Source: JAYRWN01 sp041917975
GTDB taxonomy: Bacteria; Bacteroidota; Bacteroidia; Chitinophagales; Saprospiraceae
Assembly (NCBI GenBank): GCA_041917975.1
Contig: JAYRWN010000369.1
Location: 1-22,828, forward strand
Direction: 5' to 3'
DNA length: 22,828 bases
A program made the position numbers and the translations under genes. The stretch's first letter is position 1; every line of letters starts with the position of its first letter. Positions 1 through 8,871 of this stretch are shown piece after piece. Below the pieces are notes generated by a model, which searched no databases, was not told where the DNA came from, and saw nothing but the letters and a program-made list of their open reading frames with translations.

Positions 1-1
1 C

Positions 2-1120
2 AGCGTAGAAGAAAAATGTGATCAAAGCAACGGTAGTGCTACGGCCACGGTTAGTGCGGGTACGGCGCCATACACCTATGTATGGAGTAATAGTGCTACG
101 ACCAGTGCCATCAGCAACTTGAGTGCTGGAAGTTATACGGTGACGGTGACCGATGCTAATGGTTGTACTACGACCGGCAGCGTGACGATTACCGAGATCG
201 GAGGTCCAACGGTATCACTAAATCCTAGTAACCCAACCTGCAATGGCGTAAATGATGGAAGTATCACGACTGAAGTACAAGGTGGTACAGCACCATATTC
301 TTATTTGTGGAGTAATGGCTTCACCACCAGTTTTATTAATAGATTAACTACAGGAAGTTACACAGTAACAGTCACCGATGCTGGTGGCTGTACAACTGTT
401 TCAAGTACCCAGATCACTTCACCACCAATTATTTCTATCAACACAATTGCCATCCCTGTTTCATGTTCTGGAAACAAGGATGGCAGTATAGATCTCAGCA
501 TTAGCGGAGGCTCAACACCTTATAGTTACAATTGGAGTAATGGAGCAACAACTCAAGACCTGAATAGTATCGGAGCAGGAACATATTCTGTAACAGTTAC
601 CGATAGCAACGGTTGTTCTGAAACAGAAAGTGTAGTAATTTCTGCACCCGTTACCTTGGTAATTACTGCAGAAAAATCAGATGTAACCTGTAATGGTGTC
701 AACGATGGGAAGATTACATTAACTGTAATTGGTGGGACTCCTGCTTATTCGTATGCGTGGAGTACCGGAGCTACGTCCAAGGATATCTCAGGCCTATCTG
801 CAGGTAGCTATACCGTTACCGTGACTGACTCGAAAGGTTGTTCTTCAACTTTAACCAATACCATTTCACAGCCTTCGGCGCTAGTACTCGGTATAACGGC
901 CTCAGACATCGGCTGTCAGGGAGGGATCAAAGGCGCTGTTGACTTAACTGTTAGTGGTGGCGTTGCTCCTTATAAGTATAGCTGGAATAATGGTGCCAGT
1001 ACTGAAGACCTTGCCAATATCAATGCAGGGGTATATTCAGTAACAGTTACGGATGCAAATAATTGCATTAAAACCGCCTCTGTAACAGTAATTGAAGAAG
1101 CTGTAATAACTGTTAAGGCT
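2..1120 (+). repeat. SprB-type repeat array in the left-hand surface protein
   Basis: Consecutive units of about 75-77 residues (roughly 225-230 bp) recur, with the Cys of the C-x-G motif encoded near 239, 465, 691 and 914, plus a partial unit at the window edge. By hand count, bases 1-180 are 51% GC and rich in ACG and GTG codons, while bases 241-420 are 41% GC. The edge unit may therefore be the end of a more homogeneous array outside the window. The unit count outside the window is unknown. Confidence 0.8.
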
Positions 1121-4100
1121 AGCAAAGAAGGTGACTTGGATTGTTTGACCGGTGAGGTACAGATTTACGCGAATGGAAGTGAAGACGGTTTAGTTTACTC
1201 TTGGGTGGGACCCAATGGCTTTTCGTCCAATGCAAGACATCCATTGGTCAAGCTGCCAGGTAAATATGTTGTTACCGCAAGGAAAACAAATGGATGCCAA
1301 GCGAAAGATTCGGTGGTTGTTGACATATCCGACGATTTCCCGGAAGTGGAAATTTCTATAGAACGCGAATTTACGTGTGAAGCAGGATCCATAGCCATTC
1401 TCAAAGGCAAATCTAATGTGAATGGGGCAACATTAACCTGGACGAATCCACAAGGTCAGGTCTCAACTGGAAGTACGCTCACGGCCTCTACTCCTGGAAA
1501 ATATCTGCTTTTGGTTAAAGGCTTCAATGGGTGTATTGGTAAGGATTCAGTGACTTTAGACCTTCCCGAAAATCCGGTAATTTCCGTAGAAGGCAATAAT
1601 TTGACTTGTACTACTAAAATTGCCTCGCTACGTGTAAAAGCGGATCAGGAAAATTTAATCTATGTTTGGTCTGGGCCCGGTGGATTTACATCAACTTCAA
1701 AAATAATCCAGGTTTCTAAATTGGGTGAATACAACGTCACTGTAACCTCAACAAAAGGGTGTACGTCTACAGGTTCTTATACGGTAATAGAGGAGGTAAC
1801 AGAGATAAAAGCTGAAGCTTCGGTGGAGGGGCAATTAAATTGTACTTCTGGCAGCGTGACCCTAATTGGGAGTTCGGACAAACAAAATGTAACTTATTCA
1901 TGGTCCGGGCCTGGTGGATTTACTTCCAATCAACAAAATCCGCTGGTTAATGAAGGTGGATTGTACACCTTGGTGGTCACCGACGGAAGTGGATGTAGTG
2001 GTTCTGATACAGTAACTGTAAAGGAAACAACCGAATTGCCGGATTTATTGGTACAGGGGGGTGTTCTTTCTTGCACCGCCGATTTGGTCCAGTTAAAAGC
2101 AATTACTACCGTTATAGGAGGGGAATTTTTGTGGATTGGCCCTAATGGATTTATTTCTACAGAACAAAATCCGGTTGTAGATCAACCTGGGATTTATACT
2201 GTAATGTTATCCATCAACGATTGTATAACGGAAGGCAGCACATCAGTGGAGGTAGATAATACCCCTCCAACGATTATCGTTGACCCATCAAGTCTTACCT
2301 TAGCTTGTGGTCAATCCGAAGGTCAAATAATTTTAGAAACCAATGCTGTAGATGCGACATTTATCTGGACCGGACCCGACGGCTTTTTCTCAACAGATCA
2401 AAACCCGGTGATTACCAAACCTGGGACTTATACCGTCTCAGTAACTGATGCCAATGGTTGTGAGTCTACAAAAACTGTAGTTGTGGTCGTATCTGATGAT
2501 CTGAATCTATCGATTATCGCTGACAGTCTTACCTGCGGAAAGCAAGCCATTAACTTAATTGCTGTTGCAGCTGATGAAATTATCAGTTATAAATGGAGTG
2601 GACCTAACGGATTTGTCTCTTCAATACCTAGTCCTTTAATTGATGAGCCAGGTATTTATACTTTAATAGCCGAATCAGCTCAAGGATGTAAGGATACCGC
2701 CTCTGTTGAAATTGTTGAGTCTACATCGGAACCAGATGTACAAGTAAATGGGGGAATTTTATTGTGTGCAGATACCTCGATAATCATTACTGCTAGTTCA
2801 AATACACCTGGAGTGATCTACACCTGGAAAGGCCCCGATGGATTTACCTCTCAAGAACAAAATCCTGCAGTTTCCAAACCTGGTGATTATTATGTAAAAG
2901 TTACTGCTCCGAATGGTTGTGAAGTTATTACAAAAGTAGTCGTAACAGAAGAGCCTTGCGCCGAAGTAGGTGATAGGATTTGGATTGACGGTGATTGTGA
3001 CGGAATCCAAGGCAGCTTGGAACTGTCCCGTACCAATTTGGACAGCATCAGAGTAAGATTGTACACCTGCGATAGCTTATTTATTGCAGAAACTTACACC
3101 AATGATAGCGGGTATTATTTATTTGATCGTTTAACGCCGAACAAGTCTTATTACCTGGTATTTGATGACGTCCAGGGATACAAATTCACTATCCGTAATG
3201 CGGGCAACGATACCTTGGATTCTGATGTAGACGACAATGGTCGTACAGAATGCTTTACACTCAAGCCCGGAGATAATGTGATGTATTTTGATGCCGGATT
3301 GTGTTCAACTAATGACTGTGACCTGATCGTCAAAGTAGAGGATGTCCAAATCGGCTGTGGTGCTGATTGCGTTGTCCTTAACGTTGAAGTTAGCGGTGGA
3401 TCAGACAGTTTGATTTATTTCTGGATTGGACCGAATGGATATACCTCAGTGGAAGTTATTCCTACTGTTCATAATATAGGTACTTATATCGTTAAAGTAA
3501 CCGATAGTAATGGCTGTGTAGCCACTGACACGCTCGAGGTAACGGCGAGCGACAAACCGGTTATTGAAGTAACAGGTGGCCATATAACCTGCGAAGCGGG
3601 ACAGATTAGAATTTCCGCCAGGACCAGCACATTAAATGCTGTATTTGAATGGGTAGGTCCGAATGGATTTACCTCGCATCTACCTAATCCTTATGTGACT
3701 GAGCCAGGGTTATATACAGTTATTGTCACTAGCTCGGAGTTAGATTGTTGGGATAAGAAAAGTGTTCTGGTTACCGCCGATTGTTGCAATGTTATTGCTG
3801 GTGGTAGCATTACAGGAAATGAAGAACATTGTGGTTCCTACGATCCAACACCAATTACAAGTCTTGAATTACCCAGCGGTGGATTAGGGACTATTTATTA
3901 TCTCTGGATGATGACGACCGATCCTTCCAAACCTATTTCGGAGTGGACTCCAATTTGGGGAGCTTATAAATCAGAATATGACCCAGGTCCTGTAGCTCAA
4001 ACGACTTATTATGCAAGATGCTCCAGAAAAGGGGAGTGTACGGATTATGTGGGCGAGACGAATATTGTGGCCAAGATAGTTCATCAAACACCTGTTATTG

Positions 4101-4657
4101 TCGAAGATTCTATACAGGTATTTAACGAAACATCCTGTAGTGGAAATAATGGAAGATTGGTATTTACAGTTTCCAGAGGCGCTGAATTCAAACCGCTGAT
4201 GATCAGAATGGATTTTAATGGTGAAACCAAATACTACGGTCCTTTCAACACCTCGGTGATTGAAATTAAAAGCCTTAAACCTGGTTTGTACAATAACATT
4301 CAACTGATGAATGGCATCGGGTGTGAAAGCCGGATGATTACCTCTAACTTTGAAGTTAAGGCTTCAGCTTGTAACTTAACTGTTCCGGAGGTATTGGAAA
4401 TCGTGGCTTATCCAAATCCAGTTACTTTTTCGCTGAGAGTCAATGTCAAATTTCCGAAAGAGACCACCAAAATGTTAATGGAATTAATAGATATAAGTGG
4501 TAAAGTAGTAAAACGATTTGAACAAATTAATTTTGTAAGTCCACAGTATAATTACCAAACTATATTGGATGTGGCCAACCTGGAAAGCGGAATGTATTTC
4601 CTCAGGGTATTGACTGATCAAGGGGTGAGGTTTGAGACAATAGAAATTGTGAAATAA
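2..4657 (+). CDS. Giant T9SS-secreted multidomain surface protein, 5' end missing
   Basis: The frame is open from base 2, so the N-terminus lies outside the window; 1551 residues are visible. Domains in order: four to five SprB-type repeats (about 2-1120; pattern C-x-G-x-x-D-G, GG-x-x-PY-x-Y-x-W-S-N-G, VTVTD-x-x-G-C); eight Ig/PKD-like modules with a W-x-GP-x-GF core (about 1127-2950, the second degenerate); one SdrD B-like domain (about 2965-3303) keeping the acidic loops DGDCDG and DSDVDDNG; two more W-x-GP-x-GF modules; a Cys-rich module (about 3781-4090); an unassigned domain; and a C-terminal T9SS type A sorting domain (about 4381-4654) with YPNPV, then ISGKVV and SGMYFLRV. The architecture implies export by T9SS and attachment outside the cell, probably as an adhesin. 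Any ligand is unknown. No PorP/SprF gene is adjacent. Codons in the first ~180 bases are GC-richer than further on. A strong terminator follows. Confidence 0.93.
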   Translation, partial: SVEEKCDQSNGSATATVSAGTAPYTYVWSNSATTSAISNLSAGSYTVTVTDANGCTTTGSVTITEIGGPTVSLNPSNPTCNGVNDGSITTEVQGGTAPYSYLWSNGFTTSFINRLTTGSYTVTVTDAGGCTTVSSTQITSPPIISINTIAIPVSCSGNKDGSIDLSISGGSTPYSYNWSNGATTQDLNSIGAGTYSVTVTDSNGCSETESVVISAPVTLVITAEKSDVTCNGVNDGKITLTVIGGTPAYSYAWSTGATSKDISGLSAGSYTVTVTDSKGCSSTLTNTISQPSALVLGITASDIGCQGGIKGAVDLTVSGGVAPYKYSWNNGASTEDLANINAGVYSVTVTDANNCIKTASVTVIEEAVITVKASKEGDLDCLTGEVQIYANGSEDGLVYSWVGPNGFSSNARHPLVKLPGKYVVTARKTNGCQAKDSVVVDISDDFPEVEISIEREFTCEAGSIAILKGKSNVNGATLTWTNPQGQVSTGSTLTASTPGKYLLLVKGFNGCIGKDSVTLDLPENPVISVEGNNLTCTTKIASLRVKADQENLIYVWSGPGGFTSTSKIIQVSKLGEYNVTVTSTKGCTSTGSYTVIEEVTEIKAEASVEGQLNCTSGSVTLIGSSDKQNVTYSWSGPGGFTSNQQNPLVNEGGLYTLVVTDGSGCSGSDTVTVKETTELPDLLVQGGVLSCTADLVQLKAITTVIGGEFLWIGPNGFISTEQNPVVDQPGIYTVMLSINDCITEGSTSVEVDNTPPTIIVDPSSLTLACGQSEGQIILETNAVDATFIWTGPDGFFSTDQNPVITKPGTYTVSVTDANGCESTKTVVVVVSDDLNLSIIADSLTCGKQAINLIAVAADEIISYKWSGPNGFVSSIPSPLIDEPGIYTLIAESAQGCKDTASVEIVESTSEPDVQVNGGILLCADTSIIITASSNTPGVIYTWKGPDGFTSQEQNPAVSKPGDYYVKVTAPNGCEVITKVVVTEEPCAEVGDRIWIDGDCDGIQGSLELSRTNLDSIRVRLYTCDSLFIAETYTNDSGYYLFDRLTPNKSYYLVFDDVQGYKFTIRNAGNDTLDSDVDDNGRTECFTLKPGDNVMYFDAGLCSTNDCDLIVKVEDVQIGCGADCVVLNVEVSGGSDSLIYFWIGPNGYTSVEVIPTVHNIGTYIVKVTDSNGCVATDTLEVTASDKPVIEVTGGHITCEAGQIRISARTSTLNAVFEWVGPNGFTSHLPNPYVTEPGLYTVIVTSSELDCWDKKSVLVTADCCNVIAGGSITGNEEHCGSYDPTPITSLELPSGGLGTIYYLWMMTTDPSKPISEWTPIWGAYKSEYDPGPVAQTTYYARCSRKGECTDYVGETNIVAKIVHQTPVIVEDSIQVFNETSCSGNNGRLVFTVSRGAEFKPLMIRMDFNGETKYYGPFNTSVIEIKSLKPGLYNNIQLMNGIGCESRMITSNFEVKASACNLTVPEVLEIVAYPNPVTFSLRVNVKFPKETTKMLMELIDISGKVVKRFEQINFVSPQYNYQTILDVANLESGMYFLRVLTDQGVRFETIEIVK

Positions 4658-4667
4658 CTTCTGTAAA

Positions 4668-4710
4668 CAAATAAAAAAGCAGGTCAGCGCTGACCTGCTT
4701 TTTTTATTTG
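4668..4710 (+). terminator. Strong palindromic intrinsic terminator
   Basis: A perfect 20-base palindrome (arm GCAGGTCAGC, 4679-4688, with its complement at 4689-4698) is flanked by six A's (4673-4678) and seven T's (4699-4705). The match continues outward through CAAAT/ATTTG, making arms of about 21 bases. It starts 11 bases after the stop codon of the surface protein. Being symmetric, it could also stop transcription from the right. This is the clearest terminator in the window. Confidence 0.92.
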
Positions 4711-5187
4711 TAGATAAAATATTGATCTTACTAGGTATTATTGGATAACCCTGATCTCTTTATACCTGGGAAAATAGGATCTTTAATTCATAAGGATCAA
4801 CCCTGCAGGATTCTGGCCTGATTTTACTCTAAATATGCATAAATATTAGCCTTTATTCCTTGGAAGTGTGGTATTGGTTAACTGGTGCAATTCCAGGCTG
4901 ATGACCTTATCCATCATCAAACCCTGATAGAGCCAACCTAATTACATCGCTCGATAATTAATTCTGCAACTCAGACTGAAATCTTATAATTGCACTTACA
5001 AGTAAAGCACTGATAATACCGATGGTCTACTTATTAGTTTACTTTTTTCCAAATAAATGATATGATACTTCACTGCTTCTTTTAAAGCTGTCATTTGTCC
5101 TAATGAGTTATTAGCGGACTTATCAAGAGCACTGGACTTGACACTAAATTATTATCTAATTATTGTCAAGATTTTAGGGATAGTACA
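4711..5187. other. Non-coding gap between two convergent genes
   Basis: About 480 AT-rich bases lie between the terminator and the stop codon of the minus-strand VWA gene. I see no gene, tRNA or insertion sequence. The longest suggestive reading is a 32-codon ATG frame on the minus strand (4996-5094), open for about 17 codons further upstream, with nothing recognisable. A short direct repeat AGGATC flanks 4776-4800. The only clear structure is the inverted repeat listed at 5137-5170. The gap is long for two converging genes and could be decayed sequence, but I cannot show this. Confidence 0.5.
5137..5170 (-). terminator. Possible weak hairpin after the VWA gene
   Basis: CTTGACA (5137-5143) and TGTCAAG (5164-5170) form a 7-bp inverted repeat around an AT-rich 20-base interior that can pair a little further. 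It lies 18 bases past the stop codon of the minus-strand gene. No T-run follows on the minus strand, so it is a poor intrinsic terminator and may only mark or stabilise the 3' end. Confidence 0.28.
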
Positions 5188-7284
5188 TTAGTAAGTGCCA
5201 AAGAACCTTCTTAAAAACCATTCAGTGGCTAGAAATAAAAAAATGGGTAAAAATAACCACTTGAAATTTAACAGTGGTTCAGTAGTAATTTGAGCGTATT
5301 GAATGGGTTTTAAATCTTCGCGGTTTGCTAATAAGTCAGGGAGTGAATTTATTTCATCTGGATAAATGACTTGGCCATTTTTTAATTCTGCCAATTGATG
5401 AAGTATATTGTGTCTAGCCGTTGTGTTTTGAGCTTCTAATTGTAAAGGTTCCACGCTGAATACCCCTTCGTTATTAAATGTTTCACCCCCGTACTTGGTT
5501 TGAGCTTTGAAAGAATAATGCCCTGCTTTCAACAGGTTTAAATTAAGATGATAATGCTTCTCCCGACGATCAAAGGTGTATGTAAATTCCTCCTTATTCT
5601 CGTTATATAAGCTCAAGGTAGTTTCCGGGTCATTAATTAATTCATAAGATTCGTTATATAATTCAGCATCCAGTTGGACTTCTTCGTTTTCTTTAAATAT
5701 TCGGTCATTGAGTACAACTCTGAAACGTCTTTTGTCGTCTTTTACGGTGAGGAATTGTAATGATTTTTGAATAAGCTCATCGAATATTTCATGATTTTGA
5801 TGATTTAAATAATCGAACAATCGCCATTTAAATATTCCTTCTCCGGCAAGTACAGCAGTTTTTATTTCATTTGACTCATGAAAACTGAGTAATGGGTAAT
5901 TGGTTTCTATTTTACTTATAGATTGATTTAGAAGAACCTGATTGCCTGTCAGAGACTGGTATTCTCCAAAAGGCGAAGACAACGGAGGGAATGTTTTTAA
6001 TGAATTTTTTAATTCATCACTTAAAATGAATAAACTGAAGGAGGATTCTACCTCCGGTTCAACTTCGTTGACATTGTTAATTTTGCTGTTAAGCGATATT
6101 CCGGCTTGCAAAGAGTTAATTAGATTAATATCGGACATAGAACCAAGTATGAACCAAAGAGGCGTTTTATTTTGAGCTAAAGTCGCGGTAATTTCTTTAA
6201 TGTTTTTACCTGCAGCAGGCAATTGGTACAAAATAATCACATCGAAGTCTGATAGTGTTCCTGTCGCTTCACCCCAATATTTTGTAGTTAGTTCATATTT
6301 GCTGAGTTTCTCCAGGCTTTGCCGGATAGCAGACACATCAGGATGCGGCGCGGCGGCATAAATAAGTATTTTCTCACGATTATCTAATACATCTACGAAG
6401 AAATCCCGGTAGTTATTTTGTGTGTTGCTCTCCCCTTGAAGCGGAGATAAAGCCACCCGGTACCTTTGAACTCCGGTGCGGTTAGCCGTAATTGTGAACT
6501 GGACGGAGGTAAAAAATTCGCGTTGAGTATAAATTATGTTCTGGGTTGCTATTTTGTTATTCTGGTTATTCTCTACTTTATACACAGTCAAGCTGGTACC
6601 ACCAGTACATTCTTGGGCATTGATATCCACTTGGATGGTGAATTGATCATTCAAGTAGGCCAGATCATTGTGAAAAACTCTTTGCAGATAAGCATCTTTT
6701 TTAAGTGTAGTATCACCTAGGGCCACGGCGAATATTGGAGCCTGAACCGGCTGAGTTATATAAAGAGGGTTCTTACCTTCATTATAAATGCCATCTGTGG
6801 CCAAAATTACTCCACCTAAATTTTGGTCGCCGTAGCTGGATTGCATAGTTTCCAAAAAGTCGCTTAGGTTACTTACCTGGTCTTGATAATTTTCCGATAA
6901 TCCTTCCTTGACACCGTCTCCAAAGCTATAGGTAATAACTTTGAACTTATCTTCCAAATCATTAATGACGGGTGTCCACTGACTTCGGTAGGTTTTTTGC
7001 TCTTGCTCATTTAAAGCCAATCCAATGGATTGGGAAACATCCTGACCAATGATTAGGATGGGCTTTTCAACCTTAGTTTGCTGATATTTTAAGAAAGGGG
7101 CTAACAACAATGAACCTATACAAAACATGCCGAGGAATCGCAGAGCAGCTAAGGTCAATTTTTGCCAGGTGTTAAAACTAATATTCTCTTTGGTTTTATA
7201 ATAAACAATGACAGTGGTGGCTAAAGCAAAAAGAAATGCGATAATCAGGTACCAACCAGGGGTAAGAAAACTAAAATTCTCCAA
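5188..7284 (-). CDS. Membrane-anchored VWA / amidotransferase-like domain protein
   Basis: 698 residues. Two N-terminal membrane helices (about 12-29 and 44-66) are joined by a Lys-rich loop, and one C-terminal helix (about 674-691) is followed by RR. By the positive-inside rule the bulk of the protein faces the periplasm. A von Willebrand A domain follows the second helix, with MIDAS motif D-V-S-Q-S at 82-86 and a T-D-G motif at 163-165, so metal binding should be intact. Ig-like sequence (about 200-300), a Rossmann/class I glutamine-amidotransferase-like segment (about 304-385) and further beta-rich sequence follow. BatA-like and planctomycete VWA-amidotransferase proteins share this layout; the role is unknown. 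No MoxR or DUF58 partner is in the window. The start is TTG at 7284: an in-frame stop lies three codons upstream, the next Met is residue 53, and a -7 box ends 23 bases upstream. Confidence 0.85.
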   Translation of the reverse strand: MENFSFLTPGWYLIIAFLFALATTVIVYYKTKENISFNTWQKLTLAALRFLGMFCIGSLLLAPFLKYQQTKVEKPILIIGQDVSQSIGLALNEQEQKTYRSQWTPVINDLEDKFKVITYSFGDGVKEGLSENYQDQVSNLSDFLETMQSSYGDQNLGGVILATDGIYNEGKNPLYITQPVQAPIFAVALGDTTLKKDAYLQRVFHNDLAYLNDQFTIQVDINAQECTGGTSLTVYKVENNQNNKIATQNIIYTQREFFTSVQFTITANRTGVQRYRVALSPLQGESNTQNNYRDFFVDVLDNREKILIYAAAPHPDVSAIRQSLEKLSKYELTTKYWGEATGTLSDFDVIILYQLPAAGKNIKEITATLAQNKTPLWFILGSMSDINLINSLQAGISLNSKINNVNEVEPEVESSFSLFILSDELKNSLKTFPPLSSPFGEYQSLTGNQVLLNQSISKIETNYPLLSFHESNEIKTAVLAGEGIFKWRLFDYLNHQNHEIFDELIQKSLQFLTVKDDKRRFRVVLNDRIFKENEEVQLDAELYNESYELINDPETTLSLYNENKEEFTYTFDRREKHYHLNLNLLKAGHYSFKAQTKYGGETFNNEGVFSVEPLQLEAQNTTARHNILHQLAELKNGQVIYPDEINSLPDLLANREDLKPIQYAQITTEPLLNFKWLFLPIFLFLATEWFLRRFFGTY

Positions 7285-7307
7285 AATGGGTTATTTATAT
7301 GATTTGG

Positions 7308-7315
7308 CAAAAATA
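7308..7315 (-). promoter_or_regulatory. Bacteroidota -7 box for the VWA gene
   Basis: On the minus strand this reads TATTTTTG, an exact match to the Bacteroidota sigma factor -7 consensus TAnnTTTG. It ends 23 bases before the TTG start at 7284. No TTTG -33 element is visible at the usual distance, so only half the promoter is supported. Confidence 0.4.
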
Positions 7316-7372
7316 GTCGCGATTGCTCTATTTGTGGGCCTGTCGTTGGAAAGATTAACAAACATTTTAGAA

Positions 7373-7400
7373 TTTGTTTTAGCAAGTTCATCTATTTTTG
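7373..7400 (+). promoter_or_regulatory. Bacteroidota promoter for the exported 427-residue protein
   Basis: TTTG at 7373-7376 is followed after 16 bases by TATTTTTG at 7393-7400, an exact TAnnTTTG -7 box. The spacer is shorter than the usual 19-21 bases, which lowers confidence. The box ends 24 bases before the ATG at 7425, giving a short leader, and mirrors the box on the opposite strand at 7308-7315. It also argues against translation starting at the TTG inside this box (7398). Confidence 0.45.
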
Positions 7401-7424
7401 ATTCATAATACAAGGTATTGTAAC

Positions 7425-8708
7425 ATGTTGAAAAGAGTATTGGTTATAGTTGCGGTAATGGTTTTTATTTTTCAGGGGGCTTCGGCATCTTATATTATGA
7501 TCCCTATGGACCTCAAACAGAAAGAACACCTGAAAGCTTATGGAATAACCTACTGGGTGTTGGAAAAAGGCGTGGAAGCCTGGTGGCTCTTGAATTATCG
7601 GGGAGGGAGTTTTGCTTTTCAACATTCTACCACTTTGGAAAAGGAATGCCTGACCAGGGGAATATCGTTTGAAATTATAACAGAGGGGGGATTTACACAA
7701 ATCCGTACTGAAATAGCCGACCCTGAAGCAAATATGGAAGCGGTTAAGCTCGAAAAGGCGCCCAAAATTGCCGTTTATACCCCAGATTTTAACGTCCGCG
7801 GAGAAAAGATACAACCATGGGATGATGCAGTGACCCTGGCTTTAGCATATGCAGAGATCCCTTATGAGGCGATTTATGATGAAGAGGTGGTAACCGACCG
7901 TTTGGCAGAATTTGACTGGTTGCATCTACATCATGAAGATTTTACCGGCCAGTATGGGAAATTCTATTCCTCAAATCATTCTCAACCTTGGTATAAGGAG
8001 AATCAAAGAAGGCAGGAAGCATTGGCAAAACGGCTGGGATTTTCAAAAGTATCGGAATTAAAACGGGAAGTGGTGCATAAAATCAGAGAATATGTGGCGG
8101 GAGGTGGCTTTATGTTTGCCATGTGCTCTGCAACGGACTCTTATGATATAGCCTTAGCCATTGGGAATACCGATATTTGTGCTGAGGTGTACGATGGTGA
8201 TCCTTTTGACCCTGCCGCCAATGAAAAACTGGATTATACGCAAACATTTGCTTTTAAAGATTTTAAGTTGATCCTTAACCCCTTTGAGTACGAATTTTCG
8301 ACCATCGATCAAACACCTTCACGCCGCCAAATTGCTATGGAGAATGATTATTTTACTTTGTTCGATTTTTCAGCAAAGTGGGATGCCGTGCCTACCATGT
8401 TGACTCAAAATCATACCCGTACAGTGAAAGGATTTATGGGGCAAACCACGGCTTTCAATAAAAATATGCTAAAAACGCATGTCTTGGTGCTCGGCGAAAC
8501 CAAGCCAATTAATGAAGTACGCTATATCCATGGTGAGTTCGGACAAGGTACCTGGACTTTTTATGGCGGTCATGACCCTGAAGACTACCGGCATCAAGTA
8601 GGAGATCCGGAAACAGATCTAAGTCTTCATCCTAATTCGCCCGGTTATCGCCTGATCTTAAATAATATTTTATTCCCTGCTGCTAAGAAGAAAGAACGTA
8701 AAACTTAG
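7425..8708 (+). CDS. Exported conserved Bacteroidota protein, often labelled 'asparagine synthetase B'
   Basis: 427 residues from the ATG at 7425. An in-frame TTG at 7398 would disrupt the signal peptide and lies in the predicted promoter. The N-terminus is a signal peptide (MLKR, a hydrophobic core, then a site near GASA-S). From memory, the family is strongly conserved in Bacteroidota at this length and is often named asparagine synthetase B. The sequence does not support that name: there is no N-terminal Cys nucleophile and no SGGxDS ATP-binding loop. Striking conserved-looking stretches are LHLHHEDFTGQYGKF (H167, H169, H170, E171, D172), GGGFMFAMCSATDS (Cys234), FYGGHDPEDY, and NSPGYRLILNN near the C-terminus. 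Cys234 after a glycine-rich strand resembles a class I amidotransferase elbow, which is my inference. The protein should act in the periplasm or outside. It is divergent from the VWA gene. Substrate unknown. Confidence 0.85.
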   Translation: MLKRVLVIVAVMVFIFQGASASYIMIPMDLKQKEHLKAYGITYWVLEKGVEAWWLLNYRGGSFAFQHSTTLEKECLTRGISFEIITEGGFTQIRTEIADPEANMEAVKLEKAPKIAVYTPDFNVRGEKIQPWDDAVTLALAYAEIPYEAIYDEEVVTDRLAEFDWLHLHHEDFTGQYGKFYSSNHSQPWYKENQRRQEALAKRLGFSKVSELKREVVHKIREYVAGGGFMFAMCSATDSYDIALAIGNTDICAEVYDGDPFDPAANEKLDYTQTFAFKDFKLILNPFEYEFSTIDQTPSRRQIAMENDYFTLFDFSAKWDAVPTMLTQNHTRTVKGFMGQTTAFNKNMLKTHVLVLGETKPINEVRYIHGEFGQGTWTFYGGHDPEDYRHQVGDPETDLSLHPNSPGYRLILNNILFPAAKKKERKT

Positions 8709-8729
8709 GGCTCGTTAATGTTAAATCGG

Positions 8730-8778
8730 AATATTGTCCGTAAACATGGTTTATTGGAGGACCAAGGCAATATTTTTT
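8730..8778 (+). terminator. Probable weak terminator
   Basis: AATATTG (8730-8736) pairs with CAATATT (8768-8774), TCC with GGA further in, and the stem runs into a T-run (8773-8778). The two pairings are offset by an unpaired CCAAGG on one side. It lies 21 bases after the stop codon of the exported protein. Confidence 0.38.
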
Positions 8779-8871
8779 AGGTGTAAAAACGAATTAGGAT
8801 AGCCCTTGTAATTATCTTACAGGTTTTACGATTATTTTCAGTTTGTTTTAAATTGCTAAAAAAGCCAAGTT

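Noticed and set aside
3971..4303. 110-codon minus-strand frame opposite the left surface protein
   Set aside because: Shadow of a strongly supported gene; no domain on the opposite strand. The same holds for the frames opposite the macroglobulin gene near 15460-15666 and 16720-16902.
119..4657. Start of the left surface protein at the TTG at 119
   Set aside because: The frame is open to base 2 and encodes another SprB-type unit upstream, so 119 is inside the gene.
4996..5094. 32-codon minus-strand frame (MTALKEAVKYH...)
   Set aside because: Helical-looking but too short, with no ribosome-binding site or known match; left as unexplained gap content.
7398..7424. N-terminal extension of the exported protein from TTG 7398
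   Set aside because: It would put polar residues before a good signal peptide and start translation within the -7 box.
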